From Paramecium sonneborni (lineage: Eukaryota > Ciliophora > Oligohymenophorea > Peniculida > Parameciidae), in the NCBI GenBank assembly GCA_905182985.1, contig CAJJDN010000025.1, positions 1 to 64,000 of the forward strand: a stretch of DNA of 64,000 nucleotides. Reading direction: 5' to 3'. Below the pieces are notes generated by a model. The model was not told the origin of the DNA, did not search any database, and was given only the letters and a program-made list of their open reading frames with translations. The translations under genes and the position numbers were made by a program. Every line of letters starts with the position of its first letter. Within the stretch, counting starts at the first letter, position 1. This document shows, in pieces, positions 1-11,246 of this stretch.

Positions 1-36
1 AAACCCAAACCCAACCCCAAACCCAACCCCAAACCA
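1..36. repeat. Macronuclear telomere
   Basis: Six units of C-rich telomeric DNA run from the first base, alternating AAACCC and AACCCC (G strand GGGTTT and GGGGTT). Mixed G3T3/G4T2 units are characteristic of Paramecium telomerase. The C-rich strand reads 5' to 3' into the window, so base 1 is the physical left end of the chromosome. Confidence 0.95.
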
Positions 37-100
37 AGGGGAAAATGAAAAACTTAAAGAGAAATGTATAAAAATAAAAGGGGCCACCGTTTTTGATGTA

Positions 101-236
101 AAATCTTGATATTTTTAAAGATTATGGTAGGTATCAAAAATCTTGGTATTTTAAAAGATTATGGTAGGTATAAAAATCTTGCTATTTTAAAAGATTATGG
201 TAAATCTTGGTATTTTAAAAGATTATGGTAAGTATT
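101..236. repeat. Subtelomeric tandem repeat, about 36 bp, four copies
   Basis: Four copies of a unit starting AAATCTTG and containing AAAGATTATGG begin near 101, 138, 174 and 202. The spacing is 37, 36 and 28 bp, the last copy boundary lacking the GGTAT segment. No open frame of interest runs through it. It sits 60 bp inside the telomere, so it is a subtelomeric minisatellite. Confidence 0.85.
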
Positions 237-2008
237 AGGTAACGAAAATTTTTTTTCTCCCTTTGTAAAAATTGTTTTTTTTTTTCAAATTTTTTATTTT
301 TTAAACATTTTTTTTTCTCGTGTGTAGAGAATTCATCATAATGTGACTGTTGAATTAAACCTACTAGTAATCAAACCCATTTTCGCAAAAAATGAAGTTT
401 TTTCTTATCTCTTCTTTTTATTTTTGGATTTAAATATTCTTATAATGATTCCATTCCTTTCTGAAAATAAGAGTTTTCAACCAATGCTTTGAAAAGAATA
501 TATGTTAAAGAGAAGCAAGAGAACTTTAGCATTAATATTAAAATAGGTTTATTTATATGGATATCATAATTTATCATTGTTACTATTAGATAACATCTCT
601 TATGACTTTTGAAAAATTCTCCTTTTATTCAGATTCTTTAGCCATATCCTCGAAGTTCAAACCATTTTTACCAGTTTGCATTTTTGTTAATACTTCATTT
701 TTCTAAACATTAGGTTGATTTTATTCTAATTATTGATTCATGATAATTAAAAAGTTATTTTAAATATTAAAATTATTTAAATTTGCTTTTGCTTAAGAGC
801 TTCAATTTTAAACATAAAAAGAATTTCTATTAAAAAAAATTTTTCTAGAAAATTTAAAAACTTAAACTTCTCTTATTTTTGAAATAAATTTGAATTTCAT
901 ACAGTATGCTTTATGACCACCTTTAATAATAATGAATTGAAGCTACGAATTTATTTAAAATAGATTTCAATTAACTAAGTATTAGAAAATCATAATTGTT
1001 AATTTGAGCAATCTATAGTAGGTAACATTTGAATTTAATTTAATCACTTTAATTTGGTTGACTGATGCCTCTTTGAGGGTTTTGCTGATAGAAACATGAA
1101 GCTGAACTTGCTTTAGAAAAAAATTTATTTTTTAAAATTCCCCTGACTTTATTTCTTTAAACTATAGATTAATTATTTTTGTATTTAATAAATAAGAATA
1201 ATATCAACTTCCTTTACAGAAATAGAATTTGTCTTCTATTACACGCGGCCTAAAATGAAATTATTATATATTTTTAAAAATAGGTAGTATTTATTCATCT
1301 AGTAAATTTAGTATTTCCAAACAATTGCATTATTTTATTACAATAAAAATGAAATTAAAATAAATAAATCATTATAGAGAAATCAAAATATATAGTAAAA
1401 ATAAAGGAATATAAAATGAGGTATTTCGTATGTATGTGATTGAATTAGTTCAAATAATTTGAAGTAGTGAGATTCTTTTCTATTATATTTTATTATTATC
1501 CGTATATTAGAGGAGATGGAAAATATTTGTAAAATAAATAATATTCTTGTTTTTATATCTTTTTTTGGAGTTTAAATTAATCACATCCCGCAACAATTTA
1601 GGAATTAAATTTTCAATATAAATTGTTTATATCTAATATTATAACTTTAAGAGGTATTAAATAGTCTAATCAATTATTTAAGATTATTTTTAAACTAGAA
1701 TAAGATGAAGGATCATTTATTTTAAGGGAATAAAATCTGTTATACATAAATGCTGTTAAATTAATTATGAATATTTTCTGTTAAATTTACATCTCATTCA
1801 TTCTCTTTTTATTTTATATTGTTGATTCAGCAAGTAATACTTACTAATCTATGACACATAATCTAGATTGTTTTAGAAAATCAATCTTGTGTTATATATA
1901 CTTATAATAATTGGATATCTCTTTTATAATTAAATTGAGGTACTTGAACTTAGAATGATTTCTAATACTTTACCTTTGTGCTTCTTATTAATTTAAATTT
2001 TTTTCATT
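237..2008. other. Gene-poor AT-rich subtelomeric DNA
   Basis: Homopolymer-rich sequence with frequent TGA in all frames. Apart from the small minus-strand frame at 574-741 I see no gene, RNA or further repeat. Confidence 0.6.
574..741 (-). CDS. Possible small ORF or gene fragment, 55 aa
   Basis: With the ciliate code this frame runs from an ATG at 741 to a TGA at 574. It is hydrophilic and glutamine-rich and contains the stretch KNGLNFEDMAKESEQ, which has more coding character than its surroundings (balanced Glu, Lys, Asp, Asn use). I do not recognise it. No neighbouring exon could be joined by a short intron, so it may be the relic of a longer subtelomeric gene rather than a working one. 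Confidence 0.3.
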
Positions 2009-2908
2009 TCAATTAAAACCCCAAAAAACACAATTCATCAAATTTTTATTCTAAATAAAATTCTTAAGGCATCTCATTTTATGAAGTTTTTAAAAGATAT
2101 AATAGTTCACTTAAATGATAAAAATTTTGAAAAGTGCCAAGTTTTCTTCAGCACATTAGAAATTAATTTTAGAAATTTTTTTTTATAAGCTCAACAATAT
2201 TATCAAATATTTACATGTTTATTTAAAACTTAAATTGATATCTAAAGTAACTGAATGGTATGTGAACGTAAAGTTCCTACTACTTTCTGCTGGTAAGCCT
2301 CTTATTGCAATAATAGGAATATTTGCATTATTTGTTAATTCTTAAAGATGTGAAAAAACTATTTGAGCTGAATAAGGACTTGACGATCTATTAACAAAAG
2401 GACCTGAAAATTAACTTTAAGATGAAATAGGACTTGACCATAATGATTGATCAGTAACCAAAAGAACATTGAACTTTATGTAATCAACCCTAGCAACCTT
2501 AATTGTTGTTTATGTTATCTCTTCAATCTAAAATTCTAATTATTAAAAATTTTACTTTAAACTCAACGTCGGATTATTCAAATTATATCTAACTCCTAAT
2601 AATGATACAATTCTATTGATGGGAGTAGGTTGAAATTCTATTCTTCTATCACCTCAACCAGATTTTAGCTGTTAAAGTTCAGAAGATTCAAATGTGATTA
2701 TTTTTCCTCTTTGGTCACTGAATAAGAACCATTTAAACCATACCGAAGAAAGCGAGGTTATGGATGCTGCTATTCCTTTCAATTTGAATCCTAAAGACTT
2801 ATAATTCAATAATTTACCATTAGTGTTTACATAAGTAACCTATACAATAAAACTTTATGGCAATTCAAAACTAAAACTTCAATCTAAACTTATCATTTTC
2901 TCTCTCAT
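2009..2908 (-). pseudogene. Decayed gene of unknown family
   Basis: A single 300-codon frame runs from ATG at 2908 to TGA at 2009 and contains two internal TGA codons, at 2879-2881 and 2654-2656. Between them and after them the composition is clearly coding, for example LGFKLKGIAASITSLSS, PTPINRIVSLLGVRYNL and NANIPIIAIRGLPAESS, with normal TGG tryptophans in VWFKWF and LWSSP. Both TGAs sit where tryptophan would fit (LD-SFSF and KSG-GDRR), suggesting TGG to TGA decay. The second TGA could instead lie in a 21-base intron (GTTGAGG to AATAG). The last 80 or so codons (toward 2009) look less coding. The product is unknown; part of the reading is also present in the duplicated block at 3894-4140. 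Confidence 0.55.
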
Positions 2909-3892
2909 CTTTAAGCATTATATATGTTACTCTTTATGTTTAGGTTTCTTATTTTTTGAATCAGCTCTGACCACACAATACAAATGGGATATTGTTATTT
3001 TTAAATATTTTGATTTTCACTATTAGGTTGGATGGAATATCAAGAAACAACTAAAAAGGGTATTTGAGCTGCCCAATTCTTTTAACATTTTATTTTTATA
3101 ATGACTACTTTATCATATTCATAAAACAGCAAAAATTGTAATAGATTTACGAATACTTTTGCAGAGAATAAATTGAGAAATTTAATTAGCCTGATACATA
3201 AGAGTATTTTTATAAAATTAATATATTGTGACAGATTTGTTAATGAGGAATATTTAAAATTTTATTCAATTAAACTTTATCAGGATTAGTTTTTGATAAA
3301 CAAGAATGAATTAACATCAATAGTAAAGTTCTTGGCAATGAATTGGATTGGCAATTATAGAAAATTTAATTTCTACAATAATTGTTGAATGTCTGACTTG
3401 AAATTTTTGTATTTGAAAATTATTTGATTAATCGATATTGCCTAAAAGATTTTGTAGTCACTTGTTTTGAACTAAAATATAATTCGCCAAATATAATTTA
3501 AGACTTTAAAAAACCTTAATTTCTCTATTTAAATTTTTTATAAATATTTTTAATTTATTAATTCATTGCCTATATAACTTTTCAATTAAATTTAATGAAT
3601 GGATTAATGAGCTGATATCCAAAAATATTCTATATTTACTGGGATTTAAAAAAATTGTGATCAAAGAAATAGTAGCAATAAACATTTAAAATGAATTATT
3701 TAATTTTTATACCATTTATGATATTTTTTAATATTCCCCTTGAACAATATTTTATTTATATGAGTACTGCATTTCTGCTCCATTATCTTTGATAAATGTA
3801 TTATTTAGTAATTTGATTTAAAAATTAATATAAATATCTAAATCTTAAACAAATTTATTGTTATAAATTTTTTCTTAATTAAATTGATGTAT
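2662..3892 (+). repeat. 1231-bp direct repeat, copy 1
   Basis: Identical by eye to 3894-5124 (offset 1232) in every line compared. It starts ATTTTAGCTGTTAAAG and ends TTGATGTAT. It holds the 5' part of the decayed gene (2662-2908) plus about 980 bp with no convincing gene. One plus-strand stretch near 3185-3390 is open and faintly coding-like (EEYLKFYSIKLYQDQ) but has no clear start or splice partners. Confidence 0.95.
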
Positions 3893-3893
3893 N
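3893..3893. other. Single ambiguous base (N) at assembly join
   Basis: The only N in the window lies exactly between the two copies of the 1231-bp repeat. This is what a scaffolder leaves when two contig ends overlap but are not merged. Confidence 0.9.
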
Positions 3894-5124
3894 ATTTTAG
3901 CTGTTAAAGTTCAGAAGATTCAAATGTGATTATTTTTCCTCTTTGGTCACTGAATAAGAACCATTTAAACCATACCGAAGAAAGCGAGGTTATGGATGCT
4001 GCTATTCCTTTCAATTTGAATCCTAAAGACTTATAATTCAATAATTTACCATTAGTGTTTACATAAGTAACCTATACAATAAAACTTTATGGCAATTCAA
4101 AACTAAAACTTCAATCTAAACTTATCATTTTCTCTCTCATCTTTAAGCATTATATATGTTACTCTTTATGTTTAGGTTTCTTATTTTTTGAATCAGCTCT
4201 GACCACACAATACAAATGGGATATTGTTATTTTTAAATATTTTGATTTTCACTATTAGGTTGGATGGAATATCAAGAAACAACTAAAAAGGGTATTTGAG
4301 CTGCCCAATTCTTTTAACATTTTATTTTTATAATGACTACTTTATCATATTCATAAAACAGCAAAAATTGTAATAGATTTACGAATACTTTTGCAGAGAA
4401 TAAATTGAGAAATTTAATTAGCCTGATACATAAGAGTATTTTTATAAAATTAATATATTGTGACAGATTTGTTAATGAGGAATATTTAAAATTTTATTCA
4501 ATTAAACTTTATCAGGATTAGTTTTTGATAAACAAGAATGAATTAACATCAATAGTAAAGTTCTTGGCAATGAATTGGATTGGCAATTATAGAAAATTTA
4601 ATTTCTACAATAATTGTTGAATGTCTGACTTGAAATTTTTGTATTTGAAAATTATTTGATTAATCGATATTGCCTAAAAGATTTTGTAGTCACTTGTTTT
4701 GAACTAAAATATAATTCGCCAAATATAATTTAAGACTTTAAAAAACCTTAATTTCTCTATTTAAATTTTTTATAAATATTTTTAATTTATTAATTCATTG
4801 CCTATATAACTTTTCAATTAAATTTAATGAATGGATTAATGAGCTGATATCCAAAAATATTCTATATTTACTGGGATTTAAAAAAATTGTGATCAAAGAA
4901 ATAGTAGCAATAAACATTTAAAATGAATTATTTAATTTTTATACCATTTATGATATTTTTTAATATTCCCCTTGAACAATATTTTATTTATATGAGTACT
5001 GCATTTCTGCTCCATTATCTTTGATAAATGTATTATTTAGTAATTTGATTTAAAAATTAATATAAATATCTAAATCTTAAACAAATTTATTGTTATAAAT
5101 TTTTTCTTAATTAAATTGATGTAT
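3894..5124 (+). repeat. 1231-bp direct repeat, copy 2
   Basis: Exact second copy of 2662-3892. After it the sequence continues with unique DNA. It most likely repeats the same genomic segment, so the true chromosome would be about 1.2 kb shorter here. Confidence 0.95.
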
Positions 5125-5625
5125 AATTAATTAGAAAATCAAGTTAAATTAAATAATTATTTTTCAATTTTATTCTATTCTAACTAAAATAGTGAATTAT
5201 TTAAGTTTTAATAGAATTTATCCCTTATCAAATTCAAATCTGAATTGAAAAAAGCAAAAAACTTCTATGTTCTTCTCCCTATTATCTCAATTAACCTTTG
5301 AAATTTTCATTGTATTTATTTGATAAGGCTTTATACTTTCCCTCTAATTTAACCAAAAAAAAAGAGCTTGATTGGATAATCCCTAGTTTAAGAGTCAAAA
5401 TGAATTTTCAGTTTTATGTATAAAATCCAAGTAAACTACAATTGCAATCTATTTTAAAATCATAAATGATTCAGAATTTAAATCAAAAATTAATTTTAAT
5501 ATCAATTTAAATTATATGTAAATAATTAGTTTTAACAACTAATGGAGTATCTATAAAATTAAAAAAAAATATTTCTTTTTTTTAGGGAAATAGAGAGTGA
5601 TCTAATATTTATTATAACCAAAAAC
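5125..5625. other. AT-rich gap, nothing recognised
   Basis: Five hundred bases of A/T-rich sequence between the duplicated block and the 3' end of the first arrestin-like gene. No gene or RNA seen. Confidence 0.5.
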
Positions 5626-6779
5626 TCAGCTATTCATAGGATTAGCCATCTCTTTCAAGTTTTTATTATTGTTGTTGAAAGGATCAGAGCTATTTGGTTT
5701 TATAATCAAAGGTTAAAATGCTTGTGGTTACCAGTTTTCAGGTTAAACGACTGGTTCTAAATATTCTTAAGGAAGAACTGCTAATATAGTTATTGGTACC
5801 ATTACAACAGGGACAGAACTACAACATGTGCAACCTTTATAATTTTTTCATTTTACCTTCAAAATTAGGAATAATTTTCACATAGTATGAAGAGTTTACA
5901 AAATTTCCTGTTGTAGACGGTGTTACAGTCAAATTGGGTTATTAAGAATAAACAATTTATAAAGAACATCCTTATGATGATGATTATAATGTTTTCATTC
6001 CTTTTTCAACACCTTTATGAGATAAGGCATTTAATTAAAATTCACGATTATATTAAGAACCTGAATTCGATCTGATATTCAGTCTATTTACAATCATGAC
6101 ATCAATATTTTCAATATTAAGCTTGCAATTTGAATTGTCAATATTGTAGGTTATTTAAATGAATTCTCCTGGAAAATATAAATTCTTCTCAACCTTTGCT
6201 GATATTGATGAAACCTAAATTACACATTATCATACTCCTTAATTTTTGCAACACCATGTAGTAAGATTAGCGGTTTCTTATTTTGAAGATATTTATAAAA
6301 TTTCTTTTATAGGTTCTTTGATGATAATTTCTTATTTATTTTTGATATCGTTAATCGATTTAGAGGTGGATACAACTCTGACCTTAACTTTATAATTTAG
6401 GCTGGCTAGTATAGAACTTTAATAAAGGAAAGATCCAGGTAAATTTGGAGGAAGATGCAATTCAAAGGGAAATACAAATTGTCCAACCATTAGGTTTTCG
6501 TCTAAAAAGGTATTAATTACAACAGTATCTCTATGAAAGACATTTTTCCCGTGATGAGTTCTTCTGTGTTTACCAGAACCAATTGTCCATCTAGTTTTTT
6601 CTTTTCCTACTATTGAAAATTAAACAACATTTCCATGATAGCCTGGTTTCACTATGTGAAGATATATGTTTCCTTAAATTATTGTTTGACTTACCTTTAA
6701 CAACATCTCCTGCAAAATATAACGATTTCTCTGTTCTAATCATTATTCCTCCAAATTCAGAACCTGACTTATTCCCCAT
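5626..6779 (-). CDS. Arrestin-like domain protein, paralogue A
   Basis: Minus-strand gene of 362 codons after removing introns of 22, 21 and 22 bases (1154 - 65 = 1089 bp). It opens MGNKSGSEFGG, so the glycine at position 2 could be myristoylated. The N-terminal half has the arrestin-fold pattern: YFAGDVVKGNIYLHIVKPG, then VVQFSIVGKEKTRW, then GQFVFPFELHLPPNLPGSF, then LNYKVKVRVVS. A WCCKNQG motif near residue 170 precedes the second sandwich, which opens YFPGEFIQITYNIDNS. The C-terminal tail is Pro/Gln/Asn-rich. Arrestin-type proteins link membrane receptors to endocytic or ubiquitin machinery; that role here is inference. It is paralogous to 19760-21042, and both share the MGNK-S-EFGG start and a Cys-Cys motif. 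Confidence 0.8.
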
Positions 6780-7096
6780 AAAATTATTTAATTATTTACA
6801 CAACTCAGAAAAAAACTCATTAAAAGTTTGATCGAAGGATAAATTACGATTTTTATTCTTATTCTAAACACAATGCACAAAAAAAGTTTAAGATGTAAAA
6901 AAATAAACGAATGAATTTTCATTTACATTAAGAGTTTTCAAGGATTATAATTTATGTAAAAATTTAATTCATTTGAATTCAATTAGTTAATTCTAAGAAA
7001 TGAAATCAATTATAAGGTTTAAACTCATTTTCCTAAAGACAATTATTAGATGAAAAATTAATTAAGAATTATTAACAATAATTTATATTAAATTCA

Positions 7097-9255
7097 ATGG
7101 CGAATAGACAAAAAAAGATTTCTGCGTCCAAAAGAAGATCAAGCAGTTTACATTCACATGTTGAATAACAATAGATTCAGTAAGAATCTGGAGTAGAGGT
7201 AATAATTCTTAAAATTAAGCAAATCATTGAAATCTATAAGAAACCGGTTTTATTTAGAAAGCCTCATGAAACAAGATTATTAATAAACTCATTAAGGAAT
7301 ATTAAGTTTTTCAAAGAATAATTTAATGAGCATTATGAAGGAATGTTAGAAGATGTTGCCGAAAATGCTAAGTTACATATATATAGTAAAAATGAGACAA
7401 TCATAAAGCAGGATACTTATGGAGATACCTTTTATATCATAATAAAAGGATAAGCAAAAGTTGTGAAAAGAGTGGTTACGAATGTTGGATCATATATTAC
7501 AAAAAAAGGAAAAAAAAGAGATAAATACCATGAATAAATAAAAGAAATTATGACTTTAAATGATGGTGACTATTTTGGTGAATTAGCATTGTTAGTAATT
7601 ATTTACTATGTAATTAAAGGAAAGAAAACCAAGAGGAGCAGATGTTATCTCAGTCACAGATTCTTATATTTTAGGCTTAGATAAGGATTCATTTGATAGA
7701 ATAATGGCTACTAAAACTAAAAGATAATTTTTGCATCTACTTGACACTTTAAGTTGCAATTCAATTTTAAAAGAAATATCAAAAAATACTGTCAAAGCAT
7801 TGTTTATGATTATGGAGAGAAAAGTATATAATTATGGAGATATAATTTATAAATACGGAGAAAAAGGAAGCAGTTTATATTTTATAATTGAAGGAGAATT
7901 TAAAATGGTGTTAAATATATATAAAAATGAAGAGAGATAAGATAATTAAGATTTTAAACAAATAGAGAGAGAAGCAGAAATTTGTATTTTAGGAAGAAAT
8001 GAAACTATTGGGCTTGAGGAATTTTTAGATGAAGAAAAGAGATAATGGAAAGCTATTTGTACAAGTTAAGTTGGAATAGTATATAAACTGAATAGAATTG
8101 ACTATAAAAGAATAGAGCAAAGATATCCTGACATTGTTGATGCTATTTAAAAGATCAGAGATGAAAAGAAAAGCTATTATGAGGCGTGGAAGGACAAGCA
8201 TGCTAATCCCATAAATGCTGGTACATAAAAATAAGATTAAAATGAGGACGATGAAAAATTCGATTATTAAAAGTATGTTGAAAGGTCGAAGTAATTAAAA
8301 TAAATTATAATGAATGACAAAGAAATGTAATTCATATCTAGAGATTAAGTCACTATTAATGATGACATGGACATTATGTTGAGATATTGTCCTTATTTTT
8401 AATTAGGAGTATTATTTTCTTAACATCTAGGATAAAAAAGCAACTCCCTTTTTAGTAAACACAATAGAAACCATTTAATAAAGAAGAGTTAAAAGTGCTA
8501 ATTATAGACCTTTGTCATCTGTGAATTAAGTAGAAACATAGAAACCTGTGAGACCAAATTCTGGAAAATTATCCTCTCCAAGGAAGTTGGATATTGAAAA
8601 AAACAAAATGAAAGTTGCTGAATCCTAACCAACAATTACAATAAATCAATAATTAACTACATAACCAGAAGATAATAAACAGAAATCAATGTAAAATTCT
8701 AGGGCAATTATAGTGTCTTCTCCAACTTAAGAATAAGAGTCATCAAAAATAATAATAAAAAAAAAAGCAAGAACATATAATGATGTTATACAAAATAAAA
8801 TAATTTTTTTTATGAAACTTACACCATAAAAAATAGAGTAGATGGCTATCTAATAAAGGATAGATAAAGAAGAATTTAAAGTTAAAAAATTATACATTAC
8901 TAATTACCCCCCGAAAACCACTGGCTAAATGTTAAATAGAATAAAATCAGCAGTAAAATTACAAACTTAGAATACCTCAACCTATAGAACAAAATATGGT
9001 TAAATAAGAAGAGGAATAGCTAGTAGTGTTAATTTGTTGAGTTCTGATGACAAAATTCCAGCAGGAGAATGCTCAAGAATACATTCTACTAAAAACTCAA
9101 CTGGACTTAATTTTGATACTTCTGCTCTTCCTTTAAAATATTAAGCAGATATGATAGGAAAATAATTTTTATAAAAAAATAAATCTATAGCACCAACATA
9201 GGCATTTAAGGGATTGAGCAAGTAAAAATTTAAATAATTATCCACGGAATATTGA
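7097..9255 (+). CDS. Cyclic-nucleotide-binding domain protein
   Basis: Encodes 703 aa with introns of 25 and 22 bases. The first cNMP-binding domain (about residues 80-205) shows the beta-barrel signature GDTFYIIIKGQAKVV and then GDYFGELALL followed by RKPRGADV. GELALL and the arginine two residues before the ADV match the phosphate-binding cassette. A second, more diverged copy follows (about 225-340: YGEKGSSLYFIIEGEFKMV), but its cassette region lacks a clear GE-L-R pattern, so it may not bind nucleotide. The C-terminal half is basic, Ser/Gln-rich and probably disordered. No kinase or channel domain is present, so this is a stand-alone cAMP/cGMP sensor or scaffold, not a typical PKA or channel. 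Start chosen at the first in-frame ATG. Confidence 0.85.
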
Positions 9256-9508
9256 AATCTATCTTAAAATAATTTAGTCTTTTTTAAATATATATCAAGT
9301 TAAGTTATGAAATTTATAACTAATTTTTATCCAACAATTCCTAAAGGAGTTCTTTTGATCTTTAAATGAATAATTTCTTAGACTATATTTCTTTTAATCA
9401 ATTTTTTTCTCTCGTCTTTTTAATTAAATTTTCTTTTATTCAATATTTTATTCCTACTCTGATTGAAAAACATACAATTAATTGTGAATCATTTTGATTA
9501 AAAAATTT

Positions 9509-9836
9509 ATGAGTTGGATCAAAATGAATTTTTTAGATGAAAAAGTGAAATATTAATAAATTTTAAAATAAGAGTTATTTTAAAAAGAAAAATCAGAGAA
9601 GTAAGTTTAAAATAAGATTATCTAAAGACAGCAAAGAAGAAAAAATTTATAAATCATTATTATTAGAAGTTTAAAAAAAGGAACGCATCAAGTTATAAAA
9701 AAACCAAAGGCTATTATTTAGGAATTCTGTTTAAAGAAATTTAATTATTGCTGAGCTAGAATTCAAATTTTTCTATGATTAACCAAAATAAAAAAAAAAC
9801 TCTCTGATGTCAAAGTCAAATATCATAAATACCTGA
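9509..9836 (+). CDS. Small basic hypothetical protein, 99 aa
   Basis: With a 28-base intron (GTGAAATA to AAATAAG) the reading gives exactly 100 codons from ATG 9509 to TGA 9834-9836. The product is rich in Lys, Gln and Asn (KSLLLEVQKKERIKLQKNQ) and probably alpha-helical, with no signal peptide or membrane segment. A second in-frame ATG at 9524 is an alternative start. I do not recognise a family. It sits tail-to-tail with the phosphatidylserine synthase gene, 41 bp away. Confidence 0.5.
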
Positions 9837-9877
9837 TATAAATGATTGTAAATTCTGATATAAAATTAATATATACA

Positions 9878-11224
9878 TCAATCAATTTTCTTAAGCTTAT
9901 TTAATCTCCTTTCTCTTTTCCAAATGGAGAATAATGTTATGAAGAATAATGCAAATATTCCTATCCATATAATTACAATGTAAGTTGGAAATTTTTCAAC
10001 AAAAATACCTTAATAATTTCTAAAGAAAAGAACCCATTCTCCTAGAACAATTGCATGCATTAACCAAGCATTAGGACCTAATCTTGTAACATTTCTAATA
10101 ATATTAATATTATTTACTCATCTGAAATATACACATAATAATCCCTAGCAGCAACTATTGAGAAAAATCCTAATGGAAAAACTCTAAATTTCATAACATT
10201 ATGAGCCGTATTAATTTAGAGTACAAATTTGTTAAAAAAGAAACTTAAGTCACAAAGATTCATAAAAACTAAAAACCAAATTACCAATAAAAATCTTTTA
10301 ACAGAAGAAAATACTTTCCATTCAATTCTATCTAATTGAGGACTTAGACATAATCTTTTAAAATTTTTAAACCAAGAATCTTTTCTATTTTCTTTTCTTA
10401 AAGACCATTTGTACTCCTTCATTCCAAACAGTTTCATAGTGTACCATCCAACAATAATTCCTCCTGTATTACAAATAATAATATCTAAAATAACATGATC
10501 CCACCAACATTCCCAAAAATTAGGCAACCAATGTCTAAATGTGATTTCCATAAATTCAAAAGCAATTTACTAAAACATTGCTAATTTAAAATCTCTTAAA
10601 ATCCACATTTTAACTGTCCATCCAAAGATGTGAGCTGGTACAAAAACATCAAATGAACTAGTCAAATTATAGAATTTGGATTTCTCATTTTCTGGTGTAT
10701 AAAATCTACAATCTTCAGCATAACTTTTTTATGGAAGTGGTCTTCCTAATTTTGGATCAACAAACTACTAAAGAAATTGTTAAAGTTATTCAGGTGTCTA
10801 AGAAATTAGATAAAATATGATACAAAATAAATGAGAAAAACAATGCTCATCATATAAACACAAGCCCAACTTTATAATAATCTCCAGAATAATGGATGTG
10901 GTCTTTGAATTAATGTATTTGGAAAATAGCTACCTCCATAAGCACAAAAAGCTAAAAAGCTGAAGATATATCCAATATATGCACTCTCTTAAAGTGTTGG
11001 ACTTTGAAACCAATAACTTGTAACATATAGAGTAACAAGCATAAATATTAATAAAGATATTGTTCTTGATCTGTAAAATACACTCCAGCCTTCAGATTCA
11101 TGGAAAAATGTCGATTATATGTTTGGTGGAATGTATTCTCTTTAAAGCACTTCACACTGAATTCCTAAAATTAAATGCCTTTAAGATATATACCTTTATC
11201 AATTTTCTTAGATGATATTTCCAT
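9878..11224 (-). CDS. PTDSS: Phosphatidylserine synthase (base-exchange type)
   Basis: 422 aa after removing introns of 29, 26 and 23 bases. The protein is polytopic and carries the PSS family core FWECWWDHVILDIIICNTGG with the following MKEYKW near residues 210-250, plus the upstream DPKLGRPLPQKSYAEDC segment. These enzymes swap serine for the head group of PC or PE in the ER or mitochondria-associated membrane to make phosphatidylserine. At least eight hydrophobic segments are visible, from LLIFMLVTLYVTS near residue 50 to IVIIWIGIFALFFITLFS near the end, followed by a basic tail. Length is close to the animal enzymes (about 470 aa). Its ATG is only 22 bp from the ATG of the divergent kelch gene. 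Confidence 0.93.
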
Positions 11225-11246
11225 AAATAAAAATAATTTAATATAG
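11225..11246. promoter_or_regulatory. 22-bp divergent start-to-start spacer
   Basis: The start codons of phosphatidylserine synthase (minus) and the kelch gene (plus) face away from each other with only 22 A/T-only-or-nearly bases between them. Any shared promoter and both 5' leaders must fit here or overlap the coding regions. No motif is identifiable by eye. Confidence 0.5.

Noticed and set aside
3894..4140. A second copy of the subtelomeric pseudogene
   Set aside because: It is inside the duplicated block next to the N and is most likely the same sequence shown twice.
7215..7235. A 21-base intron in the cNBD gene
   Set aside because: It is a multiple of three without a TGA and can be read through in frame, so it is more simply exon.
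10216..10551. 111-aa minus-strand ORF starting MEITFRHWL as a separate gene
   Set aside because: It is the middle of the phosphatidylserine synthase gene, cut only because TAA and TAG were read as stops.
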